A stretch of 64,000 nucleotides of DNA. Source: Nodularia sphaerocarpa UHCC 0038. Lineage in GTDB: Bacteria > Cyanobacteriota > Cyanobacteriia > Cyanobacteriales > Nostocaceae. Both the position numbers and the translations under genes were made by a program. The stretch covers positions 4,282,356 through 4,346,355 of the forward strand of contig NZ_CP060140.1 of the NCBI RefSeq assembly GCF_022376295.1. Reading direction: 5' to 3'. This document shows, one piece after another, positions 54,790-63,618 of the stretch. A model generated the notes under the pieces. That model did no database searches. It worked only from the letters and a program-made list of their open reading frames with translations, and was not told where the DNA came from. Within the stretch, counting starts at the first letter, position 1. The number at the start of each line of letters is the position of its first letter.

Positions 54790-56277
54790 ATGTTTACCTC
54801 GTCAGAGATTCCCGTTATTGGGATAATTTTGTTAATTGCTTTGGGTATTTTAGGTTGGGGCTTTTATCGCGCTAGACCTTTTGGGAAACTGGGAATCTTA
54901 GCCTGGTTACAGTCGGTGGTATTGATGACTCCCTGGCTACTGTTTTTTGGTTTGTTTGCGGCTGGTATTTACATTAATATACTTGGTATATTGATTTTAG
55001 TGGTGACTTCGGCTGGGTTTTATGTGTTTTTGGGTAGACAGTTACGCGCTGCTGGACAAGATGCAATTATTCAGCAAAAAGCAACGGAGAGGTTGGCGGC
55101 CGATTCTTCACAAGCAGCCGAAAATACTCCGCAAGTCTTAGTCGCAGAACTGAAAATCGAAGCATTACCAATTCCTGATGAAGATTTAAGCGCTATTAGA
55201 AGCATTTTTGGAATTGATACGTTTTTTACTACAGAAACTATCTCTTATCAAGAAGGCGCAATTTTCAAAGGGAATATGCGGGGCGAACCAGAAGAAATTC
55301 ACAACCGTCTCACTGCAAGTTTACAAGAAAAAGTCGGTGATAAATATCGACTGTTTTTAGTGGATAGCACAGAGGGTAAACCTGTGGTGATTGTTTTACC
55401 AAGTCGGAATGATCCTCGTCCGATGTCGTTACAGCAAAAATCCTTTGCTGTGATACTATTGATTGCAACTATCGCTACTTGTTTAGAAACTGCGGGATTA
55501 TTACTGAATTTTGATTTATTTTCCAATCCAGAACGATATGCAGAGGCTTTACCTATAGCTACTGGGATATTCGCAATTTTGGCGACTCATGAAATCGGTC
55601 ATTGGTTGCTGGCTCGTCGTCACGAAATCCGCCTCAGCTGGCCTTTCTTTTTACCGGCTGTGCAAATCGGTTCTTTTGGTGCAATTACTCGCTTTGAGTC
55701 TCTTTTACCTAATCGTAAGGTACTTTTTGATATTGCTTTGGCGGGACCTGCCGCAGGTGGTATCCTGTCTTTGTTAATGTTAATTGTGGGTTTGCTACTT
55801 TCCCACCCTGGTAGTTTGTTTCAATTACCTAATCAGTTTTTCCAAGGTTCTATTTTAGTCGGTAGCTTGGCGCGGGTTGTTCTGGGTTCAGCTTTACAAT
55901 CATCTGTTGTTAGTGTCCATCCTCTGGTGGTGATTGGTTGGCTAGGTTTAGTGATCAATGCTTTGAATTTAATGCCTGCTGGACAGTTAGATGGTGGTCG
56001 TATTATACAGGCAATTTATGGACGCAAAACGGCAGGACGCGCAACTGCGGCGACTTTAATTATATTGGGGTTAATTTCTCTGGGTAATTCTCTGGCTATT
56101 TATTGGGCGGTGGTGATTTTCTTTTTACAACGAGATTTAGAACGCCCTACTTTAAATGAAATCAGTGAGCCTGATGATGCTAGGGCTGCTTTAGCTCTAT
56201 TGGCGCTGTTTTTAATGATTTCTACTCTCTTACCTTTAACTCCGGGTGTGGCGGGAAGGTTGGGAATTGGCGGATAA
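54790..56277 (+). CDS. Site-2 protease family (M50) metallopeptidase
   Basis: A 495-residue membrane protease from the ATG at 54790 (a TTG at 54763 is less likely). About eight helices surround the zinc site: HEIGH at 267-271 and the third ligand in QLDGGR (D401). A long soluble N-terminal part (about 60-215; IEALPIPDEDLSAIRSIFGI, IHNRLTASLQEKVGDKYRLF) is typical of the EGY1/cyanobacterial S2P branch. It would cleave membrane-anchored regulators within the bilayer. The substrate is unknown. There is no PDZ domain. Confidence 0.93.
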   Translation: MFTSSEIPVIGIILLIALGILGWGFYRARPFGKLGILAWLQSVVLMTPWLLFFGLFAAGIYINILGILILVVTSAGFYVFLGRQLRAAGQDAIIQQKATERLAADSSQAAENTPQVLVAELKIEALPIPDEDLSAIRSIFGIDTFFTTETISYQEGAIFKGNMRGEPEEIHNRLTASLQEKVGDKYRLFLVDSTEGKPVVIVLPSRNDPRPMSLQQKSFAVILLIATIATCLETAGLLLNFDLFSNPERYAEALPIATGIFAILATHEIGHWLLARRHEIRLSWPFFLPAVQIGSFGAITRFESLLPNRKVLFDIALAGPAAGGILSLLMLIVGLLLSHPGSLFQLPNQFFQGSILVGSLARVVLGSALQSSVVSVHPLVVIGWLGLVINALNLMPAGQLDGGRIIQAIYGRKTAGRATAATLIILGLISLGNSLAIYWAVVIFFLQRDLERPTLNEISEPDDARAALALLALFLMISTLLPLTPGVAGRLGIGG

Positions 56278-56337
56278 GTAGGGGATAGGGGGGAGAGGTT
56301 TCTATATCTTGATTACTGTATTAAGTTCTTTTTTTTA

Positions 56338-56385
56338 ACGAACCACGAAGTAGCGAAGTACACGAAGTGAAGAAAGAGAAGGAGG
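56338..56385. repeat. AACGAACCACGAAG repeat, solo copy
   Basis: AACGAACCACGAAGTAGCGA then AGTACACGAAG matches the arms around the GxxExxY gene. It lies in the spacer between convergent genes. Confidence 0.7.
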
Positions 56386-56407
56386 AAATGCTTCGGTGTA
56401 TTTTAGC

Positions 56408-56464
56408 CCTACTCCCCATTCCCTACTCCCTACTCCCCACTCCCTACTCCCTACTCCCTACTCC
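56408..56464. repeat. Tandem CTCCCTA array
   Basis: About eight 7-base units (CTCCCTA, CTCCCCA, CTCCCCT). The last units overlap the 3' end of the glycoside hydrolase gene and encode its final residues. Confidence 0.85.
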
Positions 56465-57701
56465 CCTCTTTCCAACCTGTGAGTAAATTTGGATAAGTTG
56501 CTGGTGTGGGGAAGATGTTTTTTAAGCCTGTCTGACGCTTTAAGGTTTGTTCTTGGCTGAGGTTCCACAGGGTTTCGTAGAAGAAGAAGGAAACTCCGGC
56601 AAATTTGCGATCGCGTACTGTTTGTACTTGTGTTTTAATTTGTTCTATGGGGACTGTGCGATTTTTTAAGCCGGATAAAATACCGATACTCACAGGAATA
56701 TGGCTACGGGCGGCTTTGACTTCTGGATACTCTAGTTCTTTGATAAATACGTTCAAATCATCTCGATATATCTGCAATACTAAGTCTTCTATCAGTCCCA
56801 TTCTTTCCCATCTCTGCCAATCTGCTAGATAATATTCGTAGGAAAAACGCTGGGGGTTAGGGGCGACGGAAACTATACAATCTTTTTGATTGGCTTTGAT
56901 GGCTGTAAATACTCGCTTCATGAAGTCGGTAATTTTGTTCGCTCTCCATCTCACCCATGCAGGATTTTTAGGGTCTCGTGGAGGCGCTTGTCCACGGTGT
57001 TCTTTTTTGTATAAGGCTACTGTATAAGCATCATAGCCCAATTCTGATGGTAAGCCGAAATGGTCATCAAATTGAATGCCGTCAATATCGTAGTTGCTGA
57101 CGATTTCAACGATTAAATCTTGGATGAATTTCTGTGCTTCTGGATGAAAGGGATTCAGCCAAACTCGTTCATGTATGCCTTCTTTGACTATTTTACTACC
57201 ATCCCTGCGACTTGTGAGCCATTGGGGACGATTTTTCGCTAACAGGGAATCAGCTGGAGCCATGAAGCCAAATTCAAACCAGGGAATCACTTTTAAGCCT
57301 TTTTTATGTCCCTCGGTGACAATTTCTTTGAGTACATCTCTCCCTTGTAGTCCGGGTTCGGGATCGAGCGATCGCCCAATCACTTTAGCTGCTACTTTGC
57401 TAGGATATAATGTATATCCCCAATTCCAAACTACAGGATAAACTGTATTAAAGTTTAATTCATTCAGGCGTTCTAAGGCATTTTTTAGGCGATCGCGTTC
57501 AAACAGTACATTACTATCAATATTTGTTAACCACACGCCTCTTAATTCTGACTTTGCTATAGTTTGAGCGTTTAGAGGAAAGGATAGCATGACTGTAGCG
57601 ATCATACTCAAAGAAACTATCACGGCAAACAACGCCTCCTTTTGACGGTGAAAAAATTTCCCCCCAATCAACTCAATACACCACTGGATCAATTTTTTCA
57701 T
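56451..57701 (-). CDS. Glycoside hydrolase-like (GHL10/DUF187-type), exported
   Basis: A 416-residue protein with a signal segment (AVIVSLSMIATVMLSFPLNA) and a TIM-barrel of the glycosyl hydrolase-like 10 family. Motifs seen: LRGVWLTNIDSNVLF, ALERLNELNFNTVYPVVWNW, LKVIPWFEFGFMAP, DIDGIQFDDHF and VSVAPNPQRFSY. The acidic residues in GIQFDDH and WFEFG are candidate catalytic positions. Such enzymes may act on envelope or extracellular polysaccharide; the substrate is not known. The C-terminal few residues (EGSRE) come from a CTCCC tandem repeat. Confidence 0.88.
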   Translation of the reverse strand: MKKLIQWCIELIGGKFFHRQKEALFAVIVSLSMIATVMLSFPLNAQTIAKSELRGVWLTNIDSNVLFERDRLKNALERLNELNFNTVYPVVWNWGYTLYPSKVAAKVIGRSLDPEPGLQGRDVLKEIVTEGHKKGLKVIPWFEFGFMAPADSLLAKNRPQWLTSRRDGSKIVKEGIHERVWLNPFHPEAQKFIQDLIVEIVSNYDIDGIQFDDHFGLPSELGYDAYTVALYKKEHRGQAPPRDPKNPAWVRWRANKITDFMKRVFTAIKANQKDCIVSVAPNPQRFSYEYYLADWQRWERMGLIEDLVLQIYRDDLNVFIKELEYPEVKAARSHIPVSIGILSGLKNRTVPIEQIKTQVQTVRDRKFAGVSFFFYETLWNLSQEQTLKRQTGLKNIFPTPATYPNLLTGWKEGSRE

Positions 57702-58100
57702 AACTTGCTATAGATAGCCTAAAACATACTTCATGACTAGTATATTTAGAGATAAGTTGCGTTATTGTCTGTTAGTTAAAATACTGACTAATTTTTGGTA
57801 AATTTTTGTAAAATCTCCATTGTTGAGTGCATGGGTTGAAATGCGAACTGATATAGCGTTTCCTAGTCTGCTAGGTACTATTTTATCTGTATTTATCTGT
57901 ATTTATCTGTGTTCATCTGTGTAGCCTACGGCAAGCCGCTAACGCGTCTACATCTGTGGTCGAATAATTCTTGCTGTACCTCATTGTGAATCGCGATAAA
58001 TCAGCGCTGGCGCGCTACGTATAATTCCTGTAAAAATTCAGGAACAAATAATTAGTATACTAGGGTCTATCTCAATACTCATGAATAGGGGAATTTTCTG
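57702..58100. other. Divergent gap with CATCTGTG repeats
   Basis: The 399-base gap has three ATTTATCTGT decamers (57872-57910), then CATCTGTGTAGCCTACGGCA and CATCTGTGGT (to 57960), as at 27.6 kb. Promoters of the flanking genes should be here, but none can be placed with confidence. AGGGGAATTTTCTG precedes the next ATG. Confidence 0.55.
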
Positions 58101-58832
58101 ATGAAAAAGACTTTAAAAAAGTATTATCTTATCTATCAAGGCAGAATGCTCACTGCTTTGATTTTGACTAGCATTTTATCTATCGGTGGCGGGTTGACAA
58201 TCATCAAAAGCACCACTGCTAATTCTATAAACTTCCCACTAGAAAATACTAAGGAAGTATTAGCCATAAATCAGCAAAACAAGTTACCAGCGTCAGTAGC
58301 TAATGCGGTGCGGCGAGATGTATTCATTCGAGAGAGAATTTCACCTCTAGAACTCAAAATTATTGATTATACTCCAGAAACTTGGAGCAATGGTTGCTTG
58401 GACTTACCTCAAACCGATGAACTTTGCACCCAAGCTTTAGTTCCTGGTTGGCGAGTTGTAGTGTCTAATGGTAAAACAAACTGGACATATCACACCAATA
58501 GCAATGGGCGTTTTTTACGGTTAGCTTCAACAACAACTACTACAAATACATCTACAAATTTACCTCAATCTGTAAAAAATGCGGTTTTGCGAGCAGCCTC
58601 TAAACGTTTAAAACTACCAAGTTCTCGGCTAACTATCATTGAAGCTCAACCACGTACTTGGTCTGATGGCTGTTTGAACTTAGGTGGTGCTAATGAAATT
58701 TGTCTCCAAGCTTTAGTTGAAGGTTGGCGAGTCACGGTTGGTGGTGGTAATCAAATTCTAGTTTATCACACTAATGAAACCGGTTCTGTGATCATCTTAA
58801 ATGAAGAAGCTAGTACAATTACTGTCAGATAA
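58101..58832 (+). CDS. Secreted protein with two copies of a Cys-pair domain
   Basis: A 243-residue protein with a signal/anchor (MLTALILTSILSIGGGLTII) and two homologous modules of about 75 residues (about 62-145 and 155-240). Each has an N-terminal helix (VANAVRRDVF / VKNAVLRAAS), ETWSNGCLDL or RTWSDGCLNL, a second Cys about ten residues later, then LVPGWRV or LVEGWRV and a final YHTN strand. The paired cysteines probably form a disulphide in the periplasm. I do not recognise a characterised family, and no function is assigned. Confidence 0.8.
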   Translation: MKKTLKKYYLIYQGRMLTALILTSILSIGGGLTIIKSTTANSINFPLENTKEVLAINQQNKLPASVANAVRRDVFIRERISPLELKIIDYTPETWSNGCLDLPQTDELCTQALVPGWRVVVSNGKTNWTYHTNSNGRFLRLASTTTTTNTSTNLPQSVKNAVLRAASKRLKLPSSRLTIIEAQPRTWSDGCLNLGGANEICLQALVEGWRVTVGGGNQILVYHTNETGSVIILNEEASTITVR

Positions 58833-59003
58833 TTACCCCAAAGAGTGAATCAAAGATATTTCCCACAGAACCATCGGTAAAACCAAGTTACTGGGGTTCT
58901 GCAACTTTAAACTACACTTTGTCAATCGGAATATAGTTGTATTTATTGTCAATTGATGATAAAATATTTTTTAGATATATAAATAAAATACTTCCAAAGA
59001 TAG

Positions 59004-59648
59004 ATGAGTAATCAAAGCGATCGCTCACACCATAGCTGGGTACAATCTCATAATCCGACAAACCCAGAGTTAAAACTGCAACAACAGTCACACAAAGAGC
59101 CGATGTTTTACTATTTTGCTTATGGCTCTTGTATGTGTCCGGTAGATTTAAAGCGATCGCTTGGTGAAAGCACTCATTCATATATTATCGGACCAGGAAT
59201 TTTAAAGAATTATCGCTTAGGTTTCTATTCCTATTCTCCCACTCGCCACTGTGGGGTTTTGGATGTGTTACCAGACCCCAGCGCCAGCGTCAAAGGTGTA
59301 CTGTATCAACTACCCTGGCGATTGAGTGCATATTTGGATAAGCGCGAAGGTGTTTCCGAAAGTTTCTATCGTCGGGAAACCGTAGATATTCATTGCCAAA
59401 ATCAGGTTTACACAAGCGCCCGCACCTATATAGTAGTTAACAAGCTCACAGAAGAACTCGCGCCCAATGACTGGTATTTTAATGTTGTCCTGCGGGGTGC
59501 TGTTACCTGTGGACTACCAGAGGAATATTGCTGGAATTTGTTTGATCATATGTACAAATTACAACAGCGTCATCAACAACAGCAAATTATGCGCGCAGCT
59601 GAGAAACCGCTATTACCACTCAGTCCTAGCATCAAAAGTCAAAAGTAG
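59004..59648 (+). CDS. Gamma-glutamylcyclotransferase-like protein
   Basis: A 214-residue protein with the GGCT/AIG2-like fold. The substrate loop is FYYFAYGSCM (usually YGSN), followed by YRLGFYSYSPTRHCGVLDVL, GVLYQLPW and the catalytic-Glu region YLDKREGVSESFYRRE. Family members cleave gamma-glutamyl amines or peptides to 5-oxoproline. The start is uncertain: ATG at 59004 gives a polar 33-residue extension, while ATG at 59103 (MFYYFAYGS) fits the family's usual beginning. The substrate is unknown. Confidence 0.82.
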   Translation: MSNQSDRSHHSWVQSHNPTNPELKLQQQSHKEPMFYYFAYGSCMCPVDLKRSLGESTHSYIIGPGILKNYRLGFYSYSPTRHCGVLDVLPDPSASVKGVLYQLPWRLSAYLDKREGVSESFYRRETVDIHCQNQVYTSARTYIVVNKLTEELAPNDWYFNVVLRGAVTCGLPEEYCWNLFDHMYKLQQRHQQQQIMRAAEKPLLPLSPSIKSQK

Positions 59649-59869
59649 GTTGGGTTATATCATGTCCGCTTGATTACTTATTAAAACCCAAGAACCCCAC
59701 CCCGCCAAAGCTGCGCTTTGTCTCCCCTCCGGTGCAGGCGGGGAGGGGATTAAGGGGTGGGGTGCAATGACTGTGGGAATCATAACTAATTATGCGGACA
59801 TGATATTAAGCGTAGCGCAACCCAACAAAGCAACGCAAATGTTGGGTTTCGTCCCTCAACCCAACCTAC
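59645..59869. mobile_element. GTAGGTTGGGTT miniature element, interrupted
   Basis: Terminal inverted repeats GTAGGTTGGGTT (59645-59656) and AACCCAACCTAC (59858-59869). Without the 150 bases added by a second element it is 75 bp, exactly the length of the intact copy at 63467-63541. The left end overlaps the last bases of the GGCT-like gene. Confidence 0.8.
59658..59805. mobile_element. 148-bp miniature element nested in the previous one
   Basis: Perfect terminal inverted repeats TATCATGTCCGC and GCGGACATGATA. It is flanked on both sides by TTA (59655-59657 and 59806-59808), which reads as a 3-bp target duplication. The inside carries a CCCCTCC/GGGGAGGGG hairpin block and GGGGTGGGGTGCAATGA, related to 16.1 kb. 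No coding sequence. Confidence 0.75.
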
Positions 59870-59910
59870 TTTTCTCACCGTCGCGAGTAGGGGAATTAGA
59901 GACTAAGACA

Positions 59911-59944
59911 AAAAACCTCAAACCGACTCTGGCTTGAGGTTTTT
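59911..59944. terminator. Bidirectional rho-independent terminator
   Basis: Perfect 11-bp stem AAAAACCTCAA / TTGAGGTTTTT with a 12-base loop, between convergent genes. A/T runs on both arms make it usable in both directions, mainly for the RNA-binding protein gene. Confidence 0.85.
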
Positions 59945-60004
59945 GAGATTATGACCTTTTTTAGTTCCAGTATTTAGGAGATGAAAAGGTCATATCGAGA
60001 ATAT

Positions 60005-60319
60005 TTAGTAACGGCTACGGAAATTACCGCCACCACCACTGCGGTTACCACCACCACCACCAGAAGGACCTCTATCTTCTCTGGGTTTTGCTTTATTTAC
60101 TTTCAGATCGCGTCCCATCCATTCAGCACCATCTAGAGCTTCGATAGCTGCTGTTTCTTCGTCATCTGTACCCATTTCTACAAAGCCAAAACCGCGCAGT
60201 TGTCCTGTTTCACGGTTAGTAGGTAGCTGTACGCGCTTTACAGAACCATATTCTGCAAACACAGCACTAAGAGTGTCTTGTGTAACTTCGTAAGATAAAT
60301 TGCCTACGTAAACTGACAT
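60005..60319 (-). CDS. RRM-type RNA-binding protein, glycine-rich tail
   Basis: A 104-residue protein of the cyanobacterial Rbp family. One RNA recognition motif spans residues 1-80 with RNP2 (VYVGNL) and RNP1 (RGFGFVEM); the tail is Gly/Arg/Ser-rich (GGGGNRSGGGGNF). Several family members are cold-induced and others affect mRNA placement. The leader at 60320-60420 is unremarkable by eye. It ends before a strong terminator, so it is probably monocistronic. Which Rbp it is cannot be told without comparison. Confidence 0.93.
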   Translation of the reverse strand: MSVYVGNLSYEVTQDTLSAVFAEYGSVKRVQLPTNRETGQLRGFGFVEMGTDDEETAAIEALDGAEWMGRDLKVNKAKPREDRGPSGGGGGNRSGGGGNFRSRY

Positions 60320-60662
60320 AGATTTTCTCCAAAATCGTAAGAGTGTAGAGATTTCGATTTCGGGGAAAAGTCTGTAAATACCAAAAGGAAAAAGCCTGTC
60401 AATACTAAAAACAAAAGCTGATCGCCGAATAAATTCTCACCCCCCCACCATTACACAAAGTCAAAGGATTGGGGGGGAATTGATCAATATTGTTATGAAA
60501 AGTCACACAAGCAATTCATAATTAAGTATGACATATCTTATGACATATCTAGCGATCGCGCGGGAACTTTTTTTTAAAATGGCTCTGATCTTTGAGCGCC
60601 ACCGCCAAATATATAGTCAAAATAACCAGTAAATTAGATATAGGGACTACAAAAAGAAACTG
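60320..60662. other. Divergent promoter gap, rbp / glcE
   Basis: This gap is 343 bases long. A CCCCCCCACC stretch and GGGGGGG (about 60442-60477) flank TTACACAAAGTCAAAGGA. No gene is seen. It should hold the promoters and, for the RNA-binding gene, a 5' untranslated region that is often temperature-responsive in this family. Confidence 0.4.
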
Positions 60663-61946
60663 ATGAACGCGATCGCCTCTTCTCTTGCATCTATCATCGA
60701 AGAAAATGCCATTTATCCTTGGGAAAACCTCGAACTCAGCCAGCAAAAACAAATCCAACAGGCGATCGCATCGGCAAAACCTCCCAATTGTATCGTCTAT
60801 CCCAGCACCCAAGTCCAACTAGCAGCCGTCATCGCCGAGGCACACCGTCAAAACTGGCGCGTCCTCCCCTGTGGAAAAAGCAGTAAAATCAACTGGGGTG
60901 GTTTAGTCAAAAGCGCTGATATCGTAGTCAGCACAGAACGCATCAATCAACTAATCCAACACGCCGTTGGTGATTTAACCGTCACAGTCGAAGCCGGGAT
61001 GCAGTTTTCCCATCTTCAGGAAATTTTAGCAAAATCGCGGCAATTCATCGCCCTTGACCCCAGCAGACCCGAATTAGCCACTATTGGCGGTATTGTCGCT
61101 ACAGCAGATACCAATTCCCTCAGACAACGTTATGGTAGTGTCCGCGACCAGTTGCTAGGTATTACCTTTGTCCGTGCTGATGGACAAATTGCCAAAGCTG
61201 GAGGGCGAGTGGTGAAAAACGTTGCTGGATACGATTTGATGAAGTTATTCACTGGTTCTTATAGCACACTAGGAGTAATTAGTCAAGTAACTTTTCGCGT
61301 GTATCCCCTAGCGGAAACATCAGGGACAGTGGTATTAACTGGCACAGCAGAAGCTATATCCCAAGCTGCAAATACTCTCCGCAGTTCCGCGTTAACACCA
61401 ACTCAGGCTGATTTGCTCTCCACGCAACTAACTTCTACGTTAGGCTTAAATCAGGGGTTGGGATTAATTGCACGTTTCCAAAGTATTACTGAGAGTGTAA
61501 AGGAACAGTCAAATCGATTGTTAGCAGTGGGGGAAAAGTTGGGTTTAGATGGGACAATTTATGTGAATGAAGATGAAGTCTCTCTATGGCAAAGATTGCG
61601 AGAATTAATGGATGATTCGGTTACAGATTCTGCTATTACCTGCAAAATAGGAGTATTACCTACTGCGGCTGTGGAGGTTTTGACTGAGGCTGAATTGGGT
61701 TTAATTCACCTTGTTAGTGGTTTGGGCTGGTTGCAATTTGAGGATAAAAGTCAGGTTTTAAAAATGCGTGAGCGCTGTGAATATAATAGAGGTTTTTTGA
61801 GTATTTTAACAGCACCAAATACGGTTAAGGAATCAATGGATGTTTGGGGTTATTCTGGCAATTCTTTGCAGGTGATGCGCCAAATTAAGGCTCAGTTTGA
61901 TAGTAAAAATATTTTAAGTCCTGGTCGCTTTGTGGGTGGAATTTAA
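60663..61946 (+). CDS. glcE: Glycolate dehydrogenase, FAD-binding subunit GlcE-like
   Basis: A 427-residue FAD_binding_4 flavoprotein. Motifs: VYPSTQVQLAAVIAEAHRQN, VLPCGKSSKINWGG, TVTVEAGMQFSHLQEIL, GGIVATADTNSLRQRYGSVR, AGGRVVKNVAGYDLMKLFTG and the C-terminal DSKNILSPGRFVGGI. It matches GlcE, a partner of GlcD and GlcF in glycolate dehydrogenase, which oxidises photorespiratory glycolate to glyoxylate. glcF follows 56 bases later in the same direction. glcD is not in the window. Confidence 0.9.
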   Translation: MNAIASSLASIIEENAIYPWENLELSQQKQIQQAIASAKPPNCIVYPSTQVQLAAVIAEAHRQNWRVLPCGKSSKINWGGLVKSADIVVSTERINQLIQHAVGDLTVTVEAGMQFSHLQEILAKSRQFIALDPSRPELATIGGIVATADTNSLRQRYGSVRDQLLGITFVRADGQIAKAGGRVVKNVAGYDLMKLFTGSYSTLGVISQVTFRVYPLAETSGTVVLTGTAEAISQAANTLRSSALTPTQADLLSTQLTSTLGLNQGLGLIARFQSITESVKEQSNRLLAVGEKLGLDGTIYVNEDEVSLWQRLRELMDDSVTDSAITCKIGVLPTAAVEVLTEAELGLIHLVSGLGWLQFEDKSQVLKMRERCEYNRGFLSILTAPNTVKESMDVWGYSGNSLQVMRQIKAQFDSKNILSPGRFVGGI

Positions 61947-62002
61947 TTTAACGAACCACAGAGGCGCAGAGGACACAGACATAAAGAGGGGAAGAGGATC
62001 AA

Positions 62003-63355
62003 ATGCAAGTTTCTGATAATTCTGTGAATGATACTGCTAAGATTAAGAATTTAAAGGGTTTTGATGTTAGTCAGCCACCTGATCCGAAGTTGATTGATAG
62101 TTGTGTACATTGTGGGTTTTGTTTGGCGACTTGTCCCAGTTATCGGGTGATTGGTAAGGAGATGGATTCTCCTAGGGGACGCATCTATTTAATGGATGCT
62201 ATTAATAATGGTGAAATTGCTCTGAATACGGCAACTGTTGAACATTTTGATTCTTGTTTGGGTTGTCTGGCTTGTGTGAGTACTTGTCCTTCTGGTGTGC
62301 AGTATGACAAGTTGATTTCTGCTACTCGTCACCAAGTTGAACGCAATTATTCCCGCAGTTTACCAGATACTTTAATTCGTAAACTGATATTTTCTTTGTT
62401 TCCTAATCCTGATTTATTAAGATTGTTTTTGTTTCCTTTGTTGGTTTATCAAAGGTTGGGTTTACCAAAGTTGGTGCGGGCTACAGGGTTACTGAAAAAA
62501 GTATCTCCCCGTTTGGCTGCAATGGAATCAATTTTACCAAAAATTACTCTTCAATCTTTTCAAGATAATTTACCGGATGTTATTCCCGCCCAAGGTGAGA
62601 AGCGTTACCGAGTTGGGGTGATTTTGGGATGTGTGCAACGGCTGTTTTTCTCGCCTATTAATGAAGCAACTGTACGAGTTTTAACGGCTAATGGTTGTGA
62701 GGTTGTAATTCCGAAATCTCAAGGTTGTTGTGCGGCGCTTCCTGAACACCAAGGACAAACGGAACAGGCGAAGACTTTAGCTAGACAAATGATTGATAGT
62801 TTTGCTAATACTGATGTCGATTTTGTCATTATCAATGCTGCTGGTTGCGGTCATACTTTGAAAGAATACGGTCACATCTTACAAGATGACCCAGAATATA
62901 AAGAAAAGGCTCAGGCTTTTGCTGCTAAGGTGAAAGATGCTCAAGAGTTTTTAGTAAATGTGGGAATGACAGCTAAACTATCACCGTTATCTGATAAACC
63001 TTTAAATTTAGTTTATCAAGATGCTTGTCATTTATTACATGGACAAAAAATTAGTGTGCAACCGCGTCAGATGTTGCGACAAATTCCCGGAGTAAAATTA
63101 AGCGAACCCATAGACGCGGCTTTGTGTTGTGGTAGTGCTGGGGTTTATAATATGCTGCAACCAGAAGTTGCTGAGGAATTAGGACAGCAAAAAGTGCAGA
63201 ATTTATTAAATACTGGTGCTGAGTTAATTGCTTCGGCTAATCCCGGTTGTACTTTGCAAATTACCAAGCATTTGCAATTGCAAGGGAAAAGCATTTCAGT
63301 TATGCACCCAATGGAGTTATTAGATTATTCAATTCGGGGCGTGAAGTTGAACTGA
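62003..63355 (+). CDS. glcF: Glycolate dehydrogenase iron-sulfur subunit
   Basis: A 450-residue protein with two 4Fe-4S motifs (CVHCGFCLATCPS near residue 34, CLGCLACVSTCP near 86) and two CCG-type cysteine-rich domains (QGCCAALPEH and ALCCGSAGVYNM), the pattern of GlcF/heterodisulphide reductase-like subunits. It takes electrons from the flavin subunit. GAAGAGG precedes the ATG. The spacer from glcE holds an AACGAACCACAGAGGCGCAG repeat, so the operon link is probable but not certain. Confidence 0.93.
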   Translation: MQVSDNSVNDTAKIKNLKGFDVSQPPDPKLIDSCVHCGFCLATCPSYRVIGKEMDSPRGRIYLMDAINNGEIALNTATVEHFDSCLGCLACVSTCPSGVQYDKLISATRHQVERNYSRSLPDTLIRKLIFSLFPNPDLLRLFLFPLLVYQRLGLPKLVRATGLLKKVSPRLAAMESILPKITLQSFQDNLPDVIPAQGEKRYRVGVILGCVQRLFFSPINEATVRVLTANGCEVVIPKSQGCCAALPEHQGQTEQAKTLARQMIDSFANTDVDFVIINAAGCGHTLKEYGHILQDDPEYKEKAQAFAAKVKDAQEFLVNVGMTAKLSPLSDKPLNLVYQDACHLLHGQKISVQPRQMLRQIPGVKLSEPIDAALCCGSAGVYNMLQPEVAEELGQQKVQNLLNTGAELIASANPGCTLQITKHLQLQGKSISVMHPMELLDYSIRGVKLN

Positions 63356-63466
63356 GTAAGATAGAAAAGGGCGGGTAAAATGTCCGCCCTGCAATATTTA
63401 TCATATTAAAATGTGTACTGCATTTACTTACAAAGTGCTGTAAATTTTCAACGCACAGCATATAAT

Positions 63467-63541
63467 GTAGGTTGGGTTGAGGCTTTGTGAAACCCAACAT
63501 TTTTGCCAGCGTTGGGTTCAGCGTTGCTTAACCCAACCTAC
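63467..63541. mobile_element. 75-bp GTAGGTTGGGTT miniature element, intact
   Basis: Terminal repeats GTAGGTTGGGTT and AACCCAACCTAC (12 bp) enclose inner copies of AACCCAAC/GTTGGGTT. It lies in opposite orientation to the 59.65 kb copy, whose inner sequence matches the reverse complement (AAATGTTGGGTTTC, CTCAACCC). Confidence 0.8.
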
Positions 63542-63618
63542 TGGAACCAGAAGAATACGACAAATTATAACACATTTGAAATGAGTAGAAGGCGGGCAAG
63601 ATGCCCACCCCACAAGAT

